Below, in pieces: positions 27,568 to 37,634 of a stretch of 64,000 bases of DNA. Each line of letters starts with the position of its first letter. Positions within the stretch are counted from its first letter, which is position 1. Source of the DNA: Phyllobacterium zundukense. Lineage in GTDB: Bacteria > Pseudomonadota > Alphaproteobacteria > Rhizobiales > Rhizobiaceae. A program made the translations under genes and the position numbers. The notes beneath the pieces were generated by a model. The model made no database searches. It was given only the letters and a program-made list of their open reading frames with translations, and had not been told where the DNA came from. The stretch is taken from NCBI RefSeq assembly GCF_025452195.1, contig NZ_CP104973.1, forward strand, positions 930,001-994,000, given 5' to 3'.

Positions 27568-28541
27568 TGTTTTTCCTGCTGACGTCATTTGTCGTCGTTG
27601 CCATTCCCTATGTGATCGAACGGTTCGGTCTTCGGGTTCGCTTTGGCCTGTTTGCGCTGCTGTTCTGGCTGTTCGTCTTCCAGTTCGTGCTGATCTTCAG
27701 CATCGACGCGCTGCTGCAGAATTTTGCAACGTCCATGCCCGACTTGCTTGAATCCATGTTGACGACGCTCGGTGGCTTTGCTTTCGTCACAATCGGAATC
27801 ACGCCTATCATCACCCTTGTTTTGGCTGCGGCCTATCTGCTCTTTGCGCTCGGACAATGGTTGTTCGACAAGGATGAGAAAGACCTGCCGACACCGCAGA
27901 CGCACTTTACGGTCGCGATCGATGGCCCCGCGGCTTCTGGCAAGGGAACGCTCGCCCGCAGGATTGCCGAGGCTTACGGTTTTCATCACCTGGACACGGG
28001 CCTGACCTATCGCGCCGTCGCCAAGGCTCTGATCGATCAGAACATGCCGCTGGATGATGAATTTCTCGCTGAGAAGGCGGCGCGCAGTGTCGATCTGACG
28101 AAGCTTGATCGCGCTGTTCTGTCCGCACACGCTGTCGGCGAAGCCGCATCAAAAGTTGCAGTCATGCCAGCAGTGCGCCGTGCGCTCGTCGCCATGCAGC
28201 ACAGTTTCGCCGAGCGCCCGCCCGGTGCCGTACTCGACGGGCGCGATATCGGCACAGTCGTCTGCCCCGATGCGCCGGTGAAGCTCTATATCACAGCGTC
28301 GCCCGAGGCACGCGCCCGAAGGCGCTATGATGAAATCAAGTCCAATGGCGGCGGCGCCAATTATGAGGAAATTCTCGAGGATCTCACGCGCCGCGATGCC
28401 CGCGATATGGGGCGCACCGATTCGCCGTTGAAGCCCGCTGCCGACGCGCACTTGCTAGATACGACGGAAATGGATATAGAGACCGCGTTTCTTAGCGCTA
28501 AAACCCTGATTGATCAGGCTCTCGCGAAGAACACGCATTAA
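27567..28541 (+). CDS. cmk: (d)CMP kinase with an N-terminal membrane domain
   Basis: This is a 324-residue protein. From about residue 113 it is a standard cytidylate kinase: P-loop [15 protein letters not shown], then [27 protein letters not shown] (CMP site) and [14 protein letters not shown] (LID region). It phosphorylates CMP and dCMP. Residues 1-98 form three hydrophobic helices ([53 protein letters not shown]). No in-frame ATG or GTG lies close before the kinase domain; a TTG 22 codons before it would be the only obvious alternative. The ATG at 27567 overlaps the previous stop. Cmk is usually a soluble protein of about 220 residues, so this fusion is unusual. Confidence 0.85.
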   Translation: MFFLLTSFVVVAIPYVIERFGLRVRFGLFALLFWLFVFQFVLIFSIDALLQNFATSMPDLLESMLTTLGGFAFVTIGITPIITLVLAAAYLLFALGQWLFDKDEKDLPTPQTHFTVAIDGPAASGKGTLARRIAEAYGFHHLDTGLTYRAVAKALIDQNMPLDDEFLAEKAARSVDLTKLDRAVLSAHAVGEAASKVAVMPAVRRALVAMQHSFAERPPGAVLDGRDIGTVVCPDAPVKLYITASPEARARRRYDEIKSNGGGANYEEILEDLTRRDARDMGRTDSPLKPAADAHLLDTTEMDIETAFLSAKTLIDQALAKNTH

Positions 28542-28682
28542 GGGCTGTTGAGATTCATGCTCTGACGCGATGAAAATGGTGGTTTTCGAGCACCGGAGCG
28601 CAGCGTACTCTAAGGTACGTGAGCACCGGAGCTGCGAAAAACGGCATTTGCAGGCCGTCAGAGTGTGAATATCAACAGCCCT
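28541..28682. repeat. 142-bp inverted-repeat (MITE-like) element
   Basis: Two arms of about 65 bp are imperfect reverse complements. The left one begins AGGGCTGTTGAGATTCA, and the right one, read in reverse, begins AGGGCTGTTGATATTCA. Both continue with CTCTGACG and a central GAGCACCGGAG/CTCCGGTGCTC pairing around GTAC. It starts on the last base of the cmk stop codon. It can fold as a long hairpin and may act as a processing site or terminator between cmk and rpsA. No transposase is encoded, which fits a small non-autonomous palindromic repeat. Confidence 0.7.
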
Positions 28683-28770
28683 AGACCATCTGCAACCGAC
28701 CCAAGCACCGGATTGCCCTTCAATGGGCGGGTTGGCATGCAGGTGAACCGAAACACGAACCACCGGTGCT

Positions 28771-28794
28771 GTGTCCGATGAGTTTTCCGGACAC
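28771..28794 (+). promoter_or_regulatory. Leader hairpin just before the rpsA ribosome-binding site
   Basis: GTGTCCG (28771-28777) pairs with CGGACAC (28788-28794) over a 10-nt loop. The stem ends 2 nt before the AGGAG Shine-Dalgarno of rpsA. Ribosomal protein S1 is known in other bacteria to control its own mRNA; a role for this hairpin is inference. Confidence 0.35.
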
Positions 28795-28806
28795 TCAGGA
28801 GTATTT

Positions 28807-30507
28807 ATGTCTGAAGCCAATCCAACGCGCGAAGATTTCGAAGCTCTTCTCGCCGAGTCCTTTGCCACCAATGACCTTGCTGAAGGTTATGTCGTCAAGG
28901 GCCGTATCGTCGCCATCGAAAAAGACATGGCGATCATCGACGCCGGCCTCAAGGTCGAGGGCCGCGTTCCGCTGAAGGAATTCGGCGCGAAAGCCAAGGA
29001 CGGTTCGCTCAAGCCGGGCGATATCGTTGAAGTTTACGTTGAGCGCATCGAAAATGCTCTCGGCGAAGCAGTTCTGTCGCGCGAAAAAGCACGTCGCGAA
29101 GAGAGCTGGGTCCGTCTCGAAGAGAAGTTCAACCGCGGCGAACGCGTCGATGGTGTGATCTTCAATCAGGTCAAGGGTGGTTTCACTGTCGACCTCGACG
29201 GCGCCGTAGCCTTCCTGCCGCGCTCGCAGGTCGACATCCGTCCGATCCGCGACGTTACCCCGCTGATGCACAACCCTCAGCCCTTCGAAATCCTCAAGAT
29301 GGACAAGCGTCGCGGCAACATCGTTGTTTCGCGCCGTACCGTTCTCGAAGAGAGCCGTGCCGAACAGCGCTCTGAAATCGTCCAGAACCTCGAAGAGGGT
29401 CAGGTCGTTGAAGGCGTTGTCAAGAACATCACCGATTATGGTGCGTTCGTTGACCTCGGCGGCATCGACGGTCTGCTGCATGTGACCGACATGGCATGGC
29501 GCCGCGTCAACCATCCGTCGGAAATCCTGTCCATTGGCCAGACGGTCAAGGTGCAGATCATCCGTATCAACCAGGAAACCCATCGTATCTCGCTCGGCAT
29601 GAAGCAGCTCGAGAGCGATCCTTGGGATGGTATCGGTGCGAAGTACCCGATCGGCAAAAAGATCACCGGTACGGTTACGAACATCACCGACTACGGTGCA
29701 TTCGTCGAGATCGAGCCAGGCATCGAAGGTCTTATCCACGTTTCCGAAATGTCCTGGACAAAGAAGAACGTGCACCCGGGCAAGCTGCTCTCGACAACAC
29801 AGGAAGTCGAAGTCGTTGTTCTCGAAGTGGATCCGGTCAAGCGCCGCATCTCCCTCGGCCTCAAGCAGACGCTCGACAACCCATGGACGACCTTCGCAGA
29901 CAAGTTCCCTGTCGGCACGATCGTCGAAGGCGAAGTCAAGAACAAGACCGAGTTCGGCCTGTTCATTGGCCTCGATGGCGATGTGGACGGCATGGTTCAC
30001 CTCTCCGATCTCGACTGGAACCGCCCAGGCGAGCAGGTCATCGAAGAGTACAACAAGGGTGACGTGGTCAAGGCGCAGGTTCTCGACGTTGACGTCGAGA
30101 AGGAACGCATCTCGCTCGGCATCAAGCAGCTGACCGGCGATAAGGTCGGCGAAGCCGCTACTTCGGGTGAACTGCGCAAGAACGCCGTTGTTACCGTTGA
30201 AGTCACGGGCATCACCGATGGTGGTCTTGAAGTGCGTCTGGTCGATCATGACCTCGACTCGTTCATCCGCCGCGCTGATCTGTCCCGCGATCGCGACGAA
30301 CAGCGTCCGGAACGCTTCACGGTCGGTCAGAAGGTTGACGCCCGCGTCATCGCCTTCGACAAGAAGACCCGCAAGCTGCAGGTCTCGATCAAGGCGCTGG
30401 AAATCGCCGAAGAGAAGGAAGCTGTTGCCCAGTACGGTTCGACCGATAGCGGTGCTTCACTCGGCGACATCCTCGGTGCCGCTTTGAAGAGCCGTGAAAA
30501 GAACTAA
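28807..30507 (+). CDS. rpsA: 30S ribosomal protein S1
   Basis: This 566-residue protein has six S1 RNA-binding repeats. The later ones have clear hallmarks (ITDYGAFVDLGGIDGLLHVTD, VTNITDYGAFVEI, FGLFIGLDGDVDGMVHLSD). It helps mRNA binding to the 30S subunit. ATG at 28807 has AGGAG at about -6 and replaces an upstream frame beginning at 28771. Codon use is strongly biased, as expected for a highly expressed gene. A strong terminator follows at 30537-30565. Confidence 0.97.
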   Translation: MSEANPTREDFEALLAESFATNDLAEGYVVKGRIVAIEKDMAIIDAGLKVEGRVPLKEFGAKAKDGSLKPGDIVEVYVERIENALGEAVLSREKARREESWVRLEEKFNRGERVDGVIFNQVKGGFTVDLDGAVAFLPRSQVDIRPIRDVTPLMHNPQPFEILKMDKRRGNIVVSRRTVLEESRAEQRSEIVQNLEEGQVVEGVVKNITDYGAFVDLGGIDGLLHVTDMAWRRVNHPSEILSIGQTVKVQIIRINQETHRISLGMKQLESDPWDGIGAKYPIGKKITGTVTNITDYGAFVEIEPGIEGLIHVSEMSWTKKNVHPGKLLSTTQEVEVVVLEVDPVKRRISLGLKQTLDNPWTTFADKFPVGTIVEGEVKNKTEFGLFIGLDGDVDGMVHLSDLDWNRPGEQVIEEYNKGDVVKAQVLDVDVEKERISLGIKQLTGDKVGEAATSGELRKNAVVTVEVTGITDGGLEVRLVDHDLDSFIRRADLSRDRDEQRPERFTVGQKVDARVIAFDKKTRKLQVSIKALEIAEEKEAVAQYGSTDSGASLGDILGAALKSREKN

Positions 30508-30536
30508 GTTCTTTTCCTGATCTCGAAACAAATGAA

Positions 30537-30565
30537 ACCCGCCGGTGCGAGCCGGCGGGTTTTTT
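30537..30565 (+). terminator. Rho-independent terminator of rpsA
   Basis: CCCGCCGG and CCGGCGGG pair around a short TGCGAG-type loop, followed immediately by six T residues. It lies 30 nt after the rpsA stop. Confidence 0.93.
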
Positions 30566-30629
30566 CATGGCCAATACCAAACCAATAGGCGAAATCCAAA
30601 TAGGCGAGTTTGCGCTAAAGCCTCAGGCT

Positions 30630-31472
30630 CTAACTTGCCTCTTTTTCCCCGATCCAGGCTGCCTTGCTTGCAGTACGTATCACTGCCGCGGCGAAAATGA
30701 CGCTTAGAACGAGCACAATGGTCGGCGCTGGCGCACTGTCGAGGAAGAATGCGAGATAGACACCGAGGAACGAGGCGGTCACAGCGACGGCAACCGAGAT
30801 GATCAGCATGGTGCCAAACCGGCGCGTGAGTAGAAAAGCGATGGCTCCCGGAGCAATGAGCATGCCAATGGCCATGATGATGCCAACTGCTTTCAAGGCC
30901 CCGACGATGGTCAGCGAGACCAGGCATAGAAGACCGTAATGCAGAAGCCTGACCCTGAGGCCAACGGCTTTTGCCTGAACGGGATCGAATGCGTGCAACA
31001 GGAAATCCCGCCATTTAATGATGATGATACCGGTGGTGATCGCCGCGATGATTGCGGTCTCGGCAATGTCGCGAAGAGCAACGCCGAGCATGTCGCCAAA
31101 CAAGATGTGGTCGAGATGCATGTCCGGCTGGATCTTGACCTGGAGCACCAGACCGAAACCGAACATTCCCGAAAAGACCACACCCATGATCGTGTCCTGT
31201 TTGATGCGGCTATTGTCCTTCAAAAAACCGGTCACCAATGCGCAAGCCATGCCGGCTGTGAAGGCGCCAATAGCCAGCGGGATACCGGCAATGTAGGCGA
31301 TGACAATGCCGGGAAAGACCGCATGGCTCATCGCATCTCCCATGAGCGACCAGCCTTTCAGCACCAGAAAACAGGAGAGCAGGGCGGCTGGGATTGCAAC
31401 CAGCGCGGAAATCATGAACGCGTTGACCATGAATTCGAACTGAAACGGCGCAAGCAGATCCGGAATATTCAT
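30630..31472 (-). CDS. sitD: Manganese/iron ABC transporter permease SitD
   Basis: This 280-residue inner-membrane permease of the ABC-3 family has about eight membrane helices. Family motifs are SALVAIPAALLSCFLVLKGWSLMGDAMSHAVFPG near the N-terminus and LDHILFGDMLGV in the middle. It is the last gene of the sitABCD operon and its ATG overlaps sitC by 4 nt. Together with SitC it forms the membrane channel for Mn(II), perhaps also Fe(II). Confidence 0.92.
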   Translation of the reverse strand: MNIPDLLAPFQFEFMVNAFMISALVAIPAALLSCFLVLKGWSLMGDAMSHAVFPGIVIAYIAGIPLAIGAFTAGMACALVTGFLKDNSRIKQDTIMGVVFSGMFGFGLVLQVKIQPDMHLDHILFGDMLGVALRDIAETAIIAAITTGIIIIKWRDFLLHAFDPVQAKAVGLRVRLLHYGLLCLVSLTIVGALKAVGIIMAIGMLIAPGAIAFLLTRRFGTMLIISVAVAVTASFLGVYLAFFLDSAPAPTIVLVLSVIFAAAVIRTASKAAWIGEKEAS

Positions 31473-32326
31473 GGCGTTGCCTCCGTGCCTGCTGCCCGAC
31501 GGCGTGCGGCAAGCAGGCCGTGCTTGGGTGCGAAGAGGAAGGCAGCAAAGAAGACCAGCGTCTGCAGGACGACGATGATGCCGCCGGTGGCGCCATCAAG
31601 GAAATAGCTGACATAGGCACCGGTGAAGCTGGTTCCCGCACCAATAGCGACAGCCAGGGCAAGCAGACGTGAAAAACGGTCGGTAAGCAGATAGGCTGTT
31701 GCGCCGGGCGTGACGACCATGCAGATGACAAGAAAGGCGCCGACGGTCTGGAGCGCCGCGACCGTTGACGCGGACAGCAAGGTGAAGAACATGATCTTGA
31801 GAGCTGTGGGATTGAGACCGATCGAACGGGCATGGCTTTCGTCAAAGAAGACGACCAGCAGATCCTTCCATTTCACAAGGAGGACTGCCAGGGATACAAA
31901 GCCAATGATCGCAAGTTGAAGCGTATCCTCAGGACTTATGGCAAGAATATTGCCGAGCACGATGGTCTGGATGTTCACTGAGGTTGGAGACAGCGACACC
32001 ATGAACAGGCCAAGGGCAAAGAAGAACGAGAAAATCAGTCCGATAATGGCGTCTTCCTTCAGCCTTGTACGCTGATTGAGCAGCAGCATGGCAGCGGCAG
32101 CCAGGCCACCGGCAAAGAAAGCCCCAAGCGAAAAGGGAAGGCCGAGCATGTAAGCGCCTGCGACGCCAGGGACAATGGAATGCGAAAGCGCATCGCCAAT
32201 CAACGACCAGCCCTTGAGCATCAGATAGCACGACAGGAAGGCGCAGACCCCGCCGACGAGGGCCGAAACCCACATGGCATTGACCATATAGCCATAGGCA
32301 AAGGGCTCCAGCAGAAGATTTATCAA
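31469..32326 (-). CDS. sitC: Manganese/iron ABC transporter permease SitC
   Basis: This is a 285-residue ABC-3 permease, paralogous to its neighbour. The N-terminal helix is followed by [22 protein letters not shown], and there is a [12 protein letters not shown] loop in the middle. The C-terminus reaches [11 protein letters not shown]. Both ends overlap neighbouring genes by 4 nt (ATGA), as is typical of a tightly coupled transporter operon. Confidence 0.92.
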   Translation of the reverse strand: MINLLLEPFAYGYMVNAMWVSALVGGVCAFLSCYLMLKGWSLIGDALSHSIVPGVAGAYMLGLPFSLGAFFAGGLAAAAMLLLNQRTRLKEDAIIGLIFSFFFALGLFMVSLSPTSVNIQTIVLGNILAISPEDTLQLAIIGFVSLAVLLVKWKDLLVVFFDESHARSIGLNPTALKIMFFTLLSASTVAALQTVGAFLVICMVVTPGATAYLLTDRFSRLLALAVAIGAGTSFTGAYVSYFLDGATGGIIVVLQTLVFFAAFLFAPKHGLLAARRRAAGTEATP

Positions 32327-33228
32327 GCCAGACTCCCGTTAACTTTTTCGCGATCATGCGCCGCGTGCCTGTCATGGTAAGAGCCAGACAGGCTCTCATC
32401 CCTAACGACGAGGTTGGCAGCACAGCCCGGCATGGTCCCGTTCAGCGCAAAATGGCGAAGCACCCCGCCAAAAGTCTTCTCAAGATTGGCCTGCGTAAAG
32501 GTCTCCTTCGTCGCGCCATGGGCCAGAACCGTCCGGTTGATCAGTACGGTGCGGTCGCAAAATTCCGGCACACTGGCGAGATTATGGGTCGAAACCAGCA
32601 TTATCCTGCCTTCTTCGCGCAGCACGCGAAGAAGTTTGACAATGGCGTCTTCGGTCTTGACGTCAACGCCTGTAAAAGGCTCATCAAGAAGTATGACACG
32701 GCCATTTTGCGCCAGCGCGCGCGCAAGAAATACCCGCTTTTTCTGGCCGCCCGAAAGCTCGCCGATCTGGCGTTTGCGTAAGTCATTCATACCCACGCGT
32801 GCCAGAGCAGATGATACCGCCTGATGATCGGCGGCTTTGGCAAGACGCATCATGCCCATATGGCCATAGCGGCCCATCATGACCACATCTTCGACGAGGA
32901 CAGGGAAGTTCCAGTCAACATCCTCGTTCTGCGGCACATAGGCCACGAGATTCTTCTTCAGTGCCCTCTCGGCCGGCTGCCCCAGAATGGATATCTCACC
33001 CCGTGCGAGGCGGGCAAAACCCATGATCGCCTTGAAAAGCGTCGATTTGCCCGAGCCATTGATACCCACGAGAGCGGTTATAGTGCCCGCCGGGATCTGG
33101 AAGGTGACGTCATGCAAAGCGGTGTGGCCATTGCGATAAGTAACCGTCGCATCCCGCAAGGTAAGGCCAGAGGGTTCGTCCGCATCCAACGAGCCAGGGG
33201 AAACCAAGGGTGAAACAAGGGCGTTCAT
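32323..33228 (-). CDS. sitB: Manganese/iron ABC transporter ATP-binding protein SitB
   Basis: This 301-residue ATPase has Walker [10 protein letters not shown] near residue 58, a Q-loop [10 protein letters not shown], signature [15 protein letters not shown], Walker [13 protein letters not shown] and an H-loop STHN. The region [14 protein letters not shown] is characteristic of metal-type (Mn/Zn/Fe) ABC ATPases. The C-terminus carries an extra His-rich tail ([12 protein letters not shown]) that could bind metal. It overlaps sitA and sitC by 4 nt each. Confidence 0.93.
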   Translation of the reverse strand: MNALVSPLVSPGSLDADEPSGLTLRDATVTYRNGHTALHDVTFQIPAGTITALVGINGSGKSTLFKAIMGFARLARGEISILGQPAERALKKNLVAYVPQNEDVDWNFPVLVEDVVMMGRYGHMGMMRLAKAADHQAVSSALARVGMNDLRKRQIGELSGGQKKRVFLARALAQNGRVILLDEPFTGVDVKTEDAIVKLLRVLREEGRIMLVSTHNLASVPEFCDRTVLINRTVLAHGATKETFTQANLEKTFGGVLRHFALNGTMPGCAANLVVRDESLSGSYHDRHAAHDREKVNGSLA

Positions 33229-34142
33229 TGTGACAATCCCCGCGCCAGACCCTTCTCCACCGTGTCGGAAGTCACGCGCAGAAGGTCGATATAGGTTGGC
33301 ACCGGGCCATCGGCATCGCTAAGAGAATCGACATAAAGCACCCCTCCATAATACGCCCCTGTCTCGCGCGCCACCTGTTTGGCCGGCTTGTCCGAAATTG
33401 TGCTCTCGCTGAACACCGCAGCGATCTTGTTGGCTCTGACTGCATCAATGACCTTACGTACCTGCTGCGGCGTACCTTGCTGGTCGGCATTGATCGGCCA
33501 CAGATAAAGCTCCTTCAGACGAAAATCGCGGGTGAGATAACTGAAAGCCCCTTCACTTGATACCAGCCAACGCTTGTCCACGGGGATCGTATCGAGCTTT
33601 GCCCGAATGGGTGTCACGACATCAGTGATCTGCTTTTTGTACAGCTCCGCATTGGCTTTGTAGGTTGCAGCATTGGCAGGATCATATTTCACGAAGGCGT
33701 CGCGAATATTGTCGATGTAAACAAGCGCGTTCTTTGGCGACATCCAGGCATGGGGATTGGGCTTGCCGGTATAGGGGCCCTCGGCAATGCCCATTGGCTC
33801 AACCCCTTCAGAAACCACCACGTTCGGGACATCCTTGAGGTTATGAAAAAATTTTCCAAACCAGAGTTCAAGATTGAGACCGTTCCATAAAATAAGCTGT
33901 GCGCCTTGCGCTTTCTGGATGTCGCCGGGCGTTGGCTGATAATTGTGAATCTCCGCACCCGGTTTGGTGATAGATTCAACGACTGCTGCATCTTTTGCCA
34001 CGTTTCTGGCCATGTCCGCGATCACGGTGAAGGTGGTTACGACCTTGAACTTTTCCACCGCAAACGCGCTGCCTGAAATCACGCCGAGCATCAATGCCCC
34101 GACGATTGCGCCCAGAAACATGCGCCCAACGTAATTCATCAT
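33225..34142 (-). CDS. sitA: Manganese/iron-binding periplasmic protein SitA
   Basis: This 305-residue substrate-binding protein has a signal peptide ([19 protein letters not shown]). The four expected metal ligands are visible: His in [13 protein letters not shown], His in [11 protein letters not shown], Glu in [11 protein letters not shown] and Asp in [10 protein letters not shown]. This is the cluster A-I (Mn/Zn/Fe) pattern. It is the first gene of sitABCD. Upstream repeats at 34167-34227 may bind the Mn-responsive regulator Mur/Fur. Confidence 0.94.
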   Translation of the reverse strand: MMNYVGRMFLGAIVGALMLGVISGSAFAVEKFKVVTTFTVIADMARNVAKDAAVVESITKPGAEIHNYQPTPGDIQKAQGAQLILWNGLNLELWFGKFFHNLKDVPNVVVSEGVEPMGIAEGPYTGKPNPHAWMSPKNALVYIDNIRDAFVKYDPANAATYKANAELYKKQITDVVTPIRAKLDTIPVDKRWLVSSEGAFSYLTRDFRLKELYLWPINADQQGTPQQVRKVIDAVRANKIAAVFSESTISDKPAKQVARETGAYYGGVLYVDSLSDADGPVPTYIDLLRVTSDTVEKGLARGLSQ

Positions 34143-34166
34143 GCCGCCACTCCTTTTTGCTATTGC

Positions 34167-34227
34167 TTTGCAACTGCATCTTTATCGATCGATTTTTGAT
34201 TCTGCAAGTGCGAATTATTTGCAACTG
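34167..34227 (-). promoter_or_regulatory. Candidate Mur/Fur control region of sitABCD
   Basis: TTTGCAACTG occurs twice, at 34167-34176 and 34218-34227. The second copy is part of an imperfect dyad TGCAAGTGCGAATTATTTGCA (34203-34223). In rhizobia sit genes are repressed by the Fur homologue Mur at TGCAA-type sites; matching the exact consensus could not be checked here. Confidence 0.4.
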
Positions 34228-34275
34228 TCGCCAGATCCGACTCATCAACGAAAGGATAAGTCAGGTACCGTTCTG

Positions 34276-34863
34276 TCAGATTGTATCGAACTGGATCAGA
34301 ATGAATGCGATCTGCGTGACAAGAGCCAAAGCCAGTACGACCAGCTGGATTTTTTGCCGGTGTACATAAATTCCCAATCCGAAAAGTGCGATGAGGAAGA
34401 GGTTGCGGAAGGGATATTCCGCCCCAAGTGCTTGAAAATGAGCCATGCCTTTCATGGCCGTATCGATGAAATCGAAAATGAATATCGATATCAATATCCC
34501 GAAGAACCAGGCCCTGCGCGACATGAAATAATCCTCATAGCCGGAATAACCCTCCATGCTGTCGGGAAAAAGCATGCTGCAGGCAAGAAAGTGCAGGCTG
34601 GCAAAGAAAATGACAAAGAGATAGGCCTCGAATTTCCACAACACCAGCGTATGCAGGTAGAACTCGAACCACCAGAAATGCACGACGGTAAGGAAAGCGA
34701 ACAAAACCCAGCCAAGGTGCACCGCGTAGATATTCTTGCGCTGCGGATGCTGGATGATGCGGGCGATGCCAGTCAATAAACGCGAGACGCTCAGGCCAAG
34801 GATGATGCCGATAATCACGCGTACATGGGTGAAGACTTCCGGATTCGGAATACCGCCCTCCAT
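34276..34863 (-). CDS. Integral membrane protein of unknown function
   Basis: This 195-residue protein has five or six membrane helices (for example VIIGIILGLSVSRLLTGIA, WVLFAFLTVVHFWWFEFYL, LFVIFFASLHFLACSMLF, FFGILISIFIFDFI). A conserved-looking LSVSRLLTG motif near residue 25 is typical of a widespread family of small hypothetical membrane proteins. It is a single gene lying upstream of, and on the same strand as, sitA, but 133 nt away, so probably separate. Confidence 0.65.
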   Translation of the reverse strand: MEGGIPNPEVFTHVRVIIGIILGLSVSRLLTGIARIIQHPQRKNIYAVHLGWVLFAFLTVVHFWWFEFYLHTLVLWKFEAYLFVIFFASLHFLACSMLFPDSMEGYSGYEDYFMSRRAWFFGILISIFIFDFIDTAMKGMAHFQALGAEYPFRNLFLIALFGLGIYVHRQKIQLVVLALALVTQIAFILIQFDTI

Positions 34864-35261
34864 TACATCCCTCCAGCTTCTGGCCGATGTTTACACTCTG
34901 AGGTTGCATGCTACTTGACTATCAACCCAATGCAATCTTGCACGCCATTTTCAACGACGTCAGCCTGGCGCAAGTTACCGCACGTAAACTTTAATGATTG
35001 AATAAGCCAACTTTCTGGTGCAGAGAGTTGAGGAGGGCGAAGAAAGCCCAAATAGCTCTATCTAGTTGATGCGGTTTAAATAAAATCTTGACGCATGTCA
35101 CTCATGCTGTAAATTTTCAACCATTAAGAGCGGCCCTGGATCAATCATGCGATGTATTGCGTCGGCGTAGTTTTCAGCAATGATTGCAAATGTCCTTCGC
35201 AATTTCTTCGCCGGCATACGGTCTTGAAATGAGCAAGGGATAATAAAAAGGAATACGTGCG
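34864..35261. other. Intergenic region upstream of the LacI-type gene
   Basis: These 398 AT-rich bases lie between divergent genes. A promoter candidate at 35088-35115 is listed separately. The rest shows no gene or clear repeat. Confidence 0.5.
35088..35115 (+). promoter_or_regulatory. Candidate sigma-70 promoter for the LacI-type regulator
   Basis: TTGACG (35088-35093) and TAAATT (35110-35115) are separated by 16 bp. They lie 147 nt before the GTG start of the regulator. Confidence 0.4.
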
Positions 35262-36299
35262 GTGAATCAGCCGATCAAGACAATGGAAGACTTCTCTGCA
35301 TTTGTAGGATTGTCGCGTCCCACTGTGTCGAAATATTTCAACGACCCCACATCGGTGCGCAAGAAGACGCGTGACATCATCGAAGCGGCCATCAAGAAGT
35401 CTGGCTTCCGGCCAAACATATTCGCCGTCAATCTCAATCGCCGCCGCACGAATATTCTAGGCCTTATAGTTCCGAATTCGACGGACCCGTTCTACATGGC
35501 CCTGACGCGGCGGATCGAAGGGATCGCAGATCAAGCCGGGTATCTGGCGTTTGTACTGAGTTCCGATGGCAAGCCGGAGCTTGAGGAACGTGCCATTGAA
35601 ACCTTCAAGTCGATGAACGTCGCTGGTGCGATCATCGGGCCGCTCGGTGTCAAGTCGCATCATGATAAACTGGCCAAGCTCGGCGAATCGATTCCACTGA
35701 TCTACGTCGACTCTCCGCTAGACGCGACGTCGCCGTTTGTCGGTACGAATAATCGTCAAAGCTTCAAATTGATCGTCGACTATTTGATCCGCTCGGGTGA
35801 TCAGCCGTGTTATTTCGGTATGACCTCGGTCAACAGCAACGCGCTCGAACGTCGCGAGGGCTATATCGAAGCAATGCAAAACCTCAATCTCGAGCCCCGC
35901 TTTGTTGTACACGAAGCGCATGCCAACTGGGAGTTCGAGAAGTTCGCCTTCGATGCGACGAAGCAGATCCTGAAGGAGGGTGGCTTTCCTACCAAAACCG
36001 TTCTTTGCGCCAATGATCGCATTGCCTATGGCGTCCTTGCTGCCGCTTTCCAGGCTGGCTTGAAGGTCGGACGGGGCGAGGGTTGCGATCTACGGGTTGC
36101 CGGCCACGATGACCAGCCACTGTCGCGTTATATGTGCCCGCCGCTGACGACAGTCGCGCAAAACTACAACGAAATCGGCAGACTGGCGATCAAGCTGTTG
36201 TTCGACAAGCTCGGGGAAAGCGACGAGGCGAAGATCGAGCTTCCCGATGACCAGCGAATTCTGTTGAATGCGGAAATCATGCTGCGCATGTCAGCCTGA
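35262..36299 (+). CDS. LacI-family transcriptional regulator
   Basis: This 345-residue regulator has an N-terminal HTH (DFSAFVGLSRPTVSKYFNDP, about 9-29), a hinge region with NLNRRRTNILGLIVP, and a periplasmic-binding-protein-like effector domain (DPFYMALTRRIEGIAD; AGHDDQPLSRYMCPPLTTV). The start is GTG at 35262 with AAGGA upstream. No sugar transport or catabolic operon lies next to it, so its target is unknown; autoregulation is likely. Confidence 0.9.
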   Translation: MNQPIKTMEDFSAFVGLSRPTVSKYFNDPTSVRKKTRDIIEAAIKKSGFRPNIFAVNLNRRRTNILGLIVPNSTDPFYMALTRRIEGIADQAGYLAFVLSSDGKPELEERAIETFKSMNVAGAIIGPLGVKSHHDKLAKLGESIPLIYVDSPLDATSPFVGTNNRQSFKLIVDYLIRSGDQPCYFGMTSVNSNALERREGYIEAMQNLNLEPRFVVHEAHANWEFEKFAFDATKQILKEGGFPTKTVLCANDRIAYGVLAAAFQAGLKVGRGEGCDLRVAGHDDQPLSRYMCPPLTTVAQNYNEIGRLAIKLLFDKLGESDEAKIELPDDQRILLNAEIMLRMSA

Positions 36300-36326
36300 T
36301 TGCGCGCTGGTTGCGCCCGGACGGCA

Positions 36327-37634
36327 TCAAACCTTCACAGCCTGCTCCACACGGTCCTGCGCTCCGAACAACTCCAGATAACGTTTGATTTCCGCCGGAT
36401 CCCCAGTTGCCTTCTTCGGGTTATCGGAAAGCTTGACCGCGGGACGTCCATTGGCGTCACTGACTTTGCACACCAGTGAAATCGCATTCAACTGGTCATT
36501 GTAGCGGGGCGCGCAATCTTCAAAATCATTGGTGAGGTTGGTGCCCCAACCAAAACTCATACGGACCTTGCCGTCGAAGTGGCGATAGGTTTCCTCAATC
36601 GTATCGACATCGAGCCCGTCGGAAAACACCAGCAGCTTTTCCCGTGGGTCCTTGCCCTTTGATCGCCACCAGGCAAGGATTTTCTCTCCTCCCTCTACCG
36701 GAGGCGCGCTGTCCGGACGAAAGCCCGTCCAGTCCGCCACCCAGTCGGGCGCGTCGCGAAGAAACGCGGCCGTTCCGAACGCATCCGGCAAGACAATGAG
36801 CAGGTTGCCGCCATAATAGCGGTTCCAGTCCTGCAAGACCTTGTAGGGTGATTTCAGCAGCTCCGTGTCGCTGGTACTCAGTGCAGCAAGTACCATCGGC
36901 AATTCGTGTGCGTTGGTGCCGAGCGCTTCCAGATCATTGTCCATCGCCATCAACACGTTGCTTGTGCCGGTAAAGGCCTCACCGATACCTTCTTTCAGGG
37001 CTTCGACGCACCAGCGTTGCCAAAGGAAGGAATGGCGGCGGCGCGTGCCGAAATCGGAAATCTTGATGTCGGGGAGTGCACGCAACCGCTCCACCTTCGA
37101 CCACATCTTGGCCTTGGCACGGGCATAAAGAACGTCAAGTTCGAACCGGCCCATCTTCTTCATGGCAGCACGCGAACGCAGCTCGTTGATGATGGTCAGC
37201 GCCGGTATCTCCCACATCGTCGTGTACATCCACGGCCCGTAGAAATTCAGTTCGTATTGTCCGTCCCGCTTTGTCAGTTCGTATTCCGGCAACTGGAAGT
37301 TCGACAGCCATTCGAGAAAGTCCGGTTCGAATATCTGGCGCTTGCCGTAGAAAGTGTTACCGCCGAGCCAGATCATTTCCTTTTTGGAAAAGCGGATCGT
37401 CCGCGCGTGATCGAGCTGCTCGCGCAATTCCTGTTCGTCGATCTCCTCGGCAAGCCGTACCTTGGTGGTGCGGTTGATCAGCGTAAATGTCGCATCTACG
37501 TCGGGATAGACGCCCCAGATCATCTGTAGCATGAGGAGCTTGTAGAAATCCGTGTCGAGCAGGCTGCGAACGATCGGATCGAGCTTGAACGTGTGGTTGA
37601 ACACGCGCCGTGCGATATCGGTCTTCGTCGCCAT
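36327..37634 (-). CDS. pncB: Nicotinate phosphoribosyltransferase
   Basis: This 435-residue enzyme of the NAD salvage pathway makes nicotinate mononucleotide from nicotinate and PRPP. Recognisable parts are [17 protein letters not shown] at the N-terminus, FDFGTRRR-like sequence ([16 protein letters not shown], phosphoribosyl site), GTSNVLMA and [13 protein letters not shown], and [11 protein letters not shown] near the C-terminus. Length fits the family. It converges on the LacI-type gene with a 27-nt gap. Confidence 0.96.
   Translation of the reverse strand: MATKTDIARRVFNHTFKLDPIVRSLLDTDFYKLLMLQMIWGVYPDVDATFTLINRTTKVRLAEEIDEQELREQLDHARTIRFSKKEMIWLGGNTFYGKRQIFEPDFLEWLSNFQLPEYELTKRDGQYELNFYGPWMYTTMWEIPALTIINELRSRAAMKKMGRFELDVLYARAKAKMWSKVERLRALPDIKISDFGTRRRHSFLWQRWCVEALKEGIGEAFTGTSNVLMAMDNDLEALGTNAHELPMVLAALSTSDTELLKSPYKVLQDWNRYYGGNLLIVLPDAFGTAAFLRDAPDWVADWTGFRPDSAPPVEGGEKILAWWRSKGKDPREKLLVFSDGLDVDTIEETYRHFDGKVRMSFGWGTNLTNDFEDCAPRYNDQLNAISLVCKVSDANGRPAVKLSDNPKKATGDPAEIKRYLELFGAQDRVEQAVKV

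Noticed and set aside
28795..30249. 484-codon open frame antisense to rpsA
   Set aside because: It is the complement of a strongly codon-biased gene, has no motifs or ribosome-binding site, and rpsA is certain.
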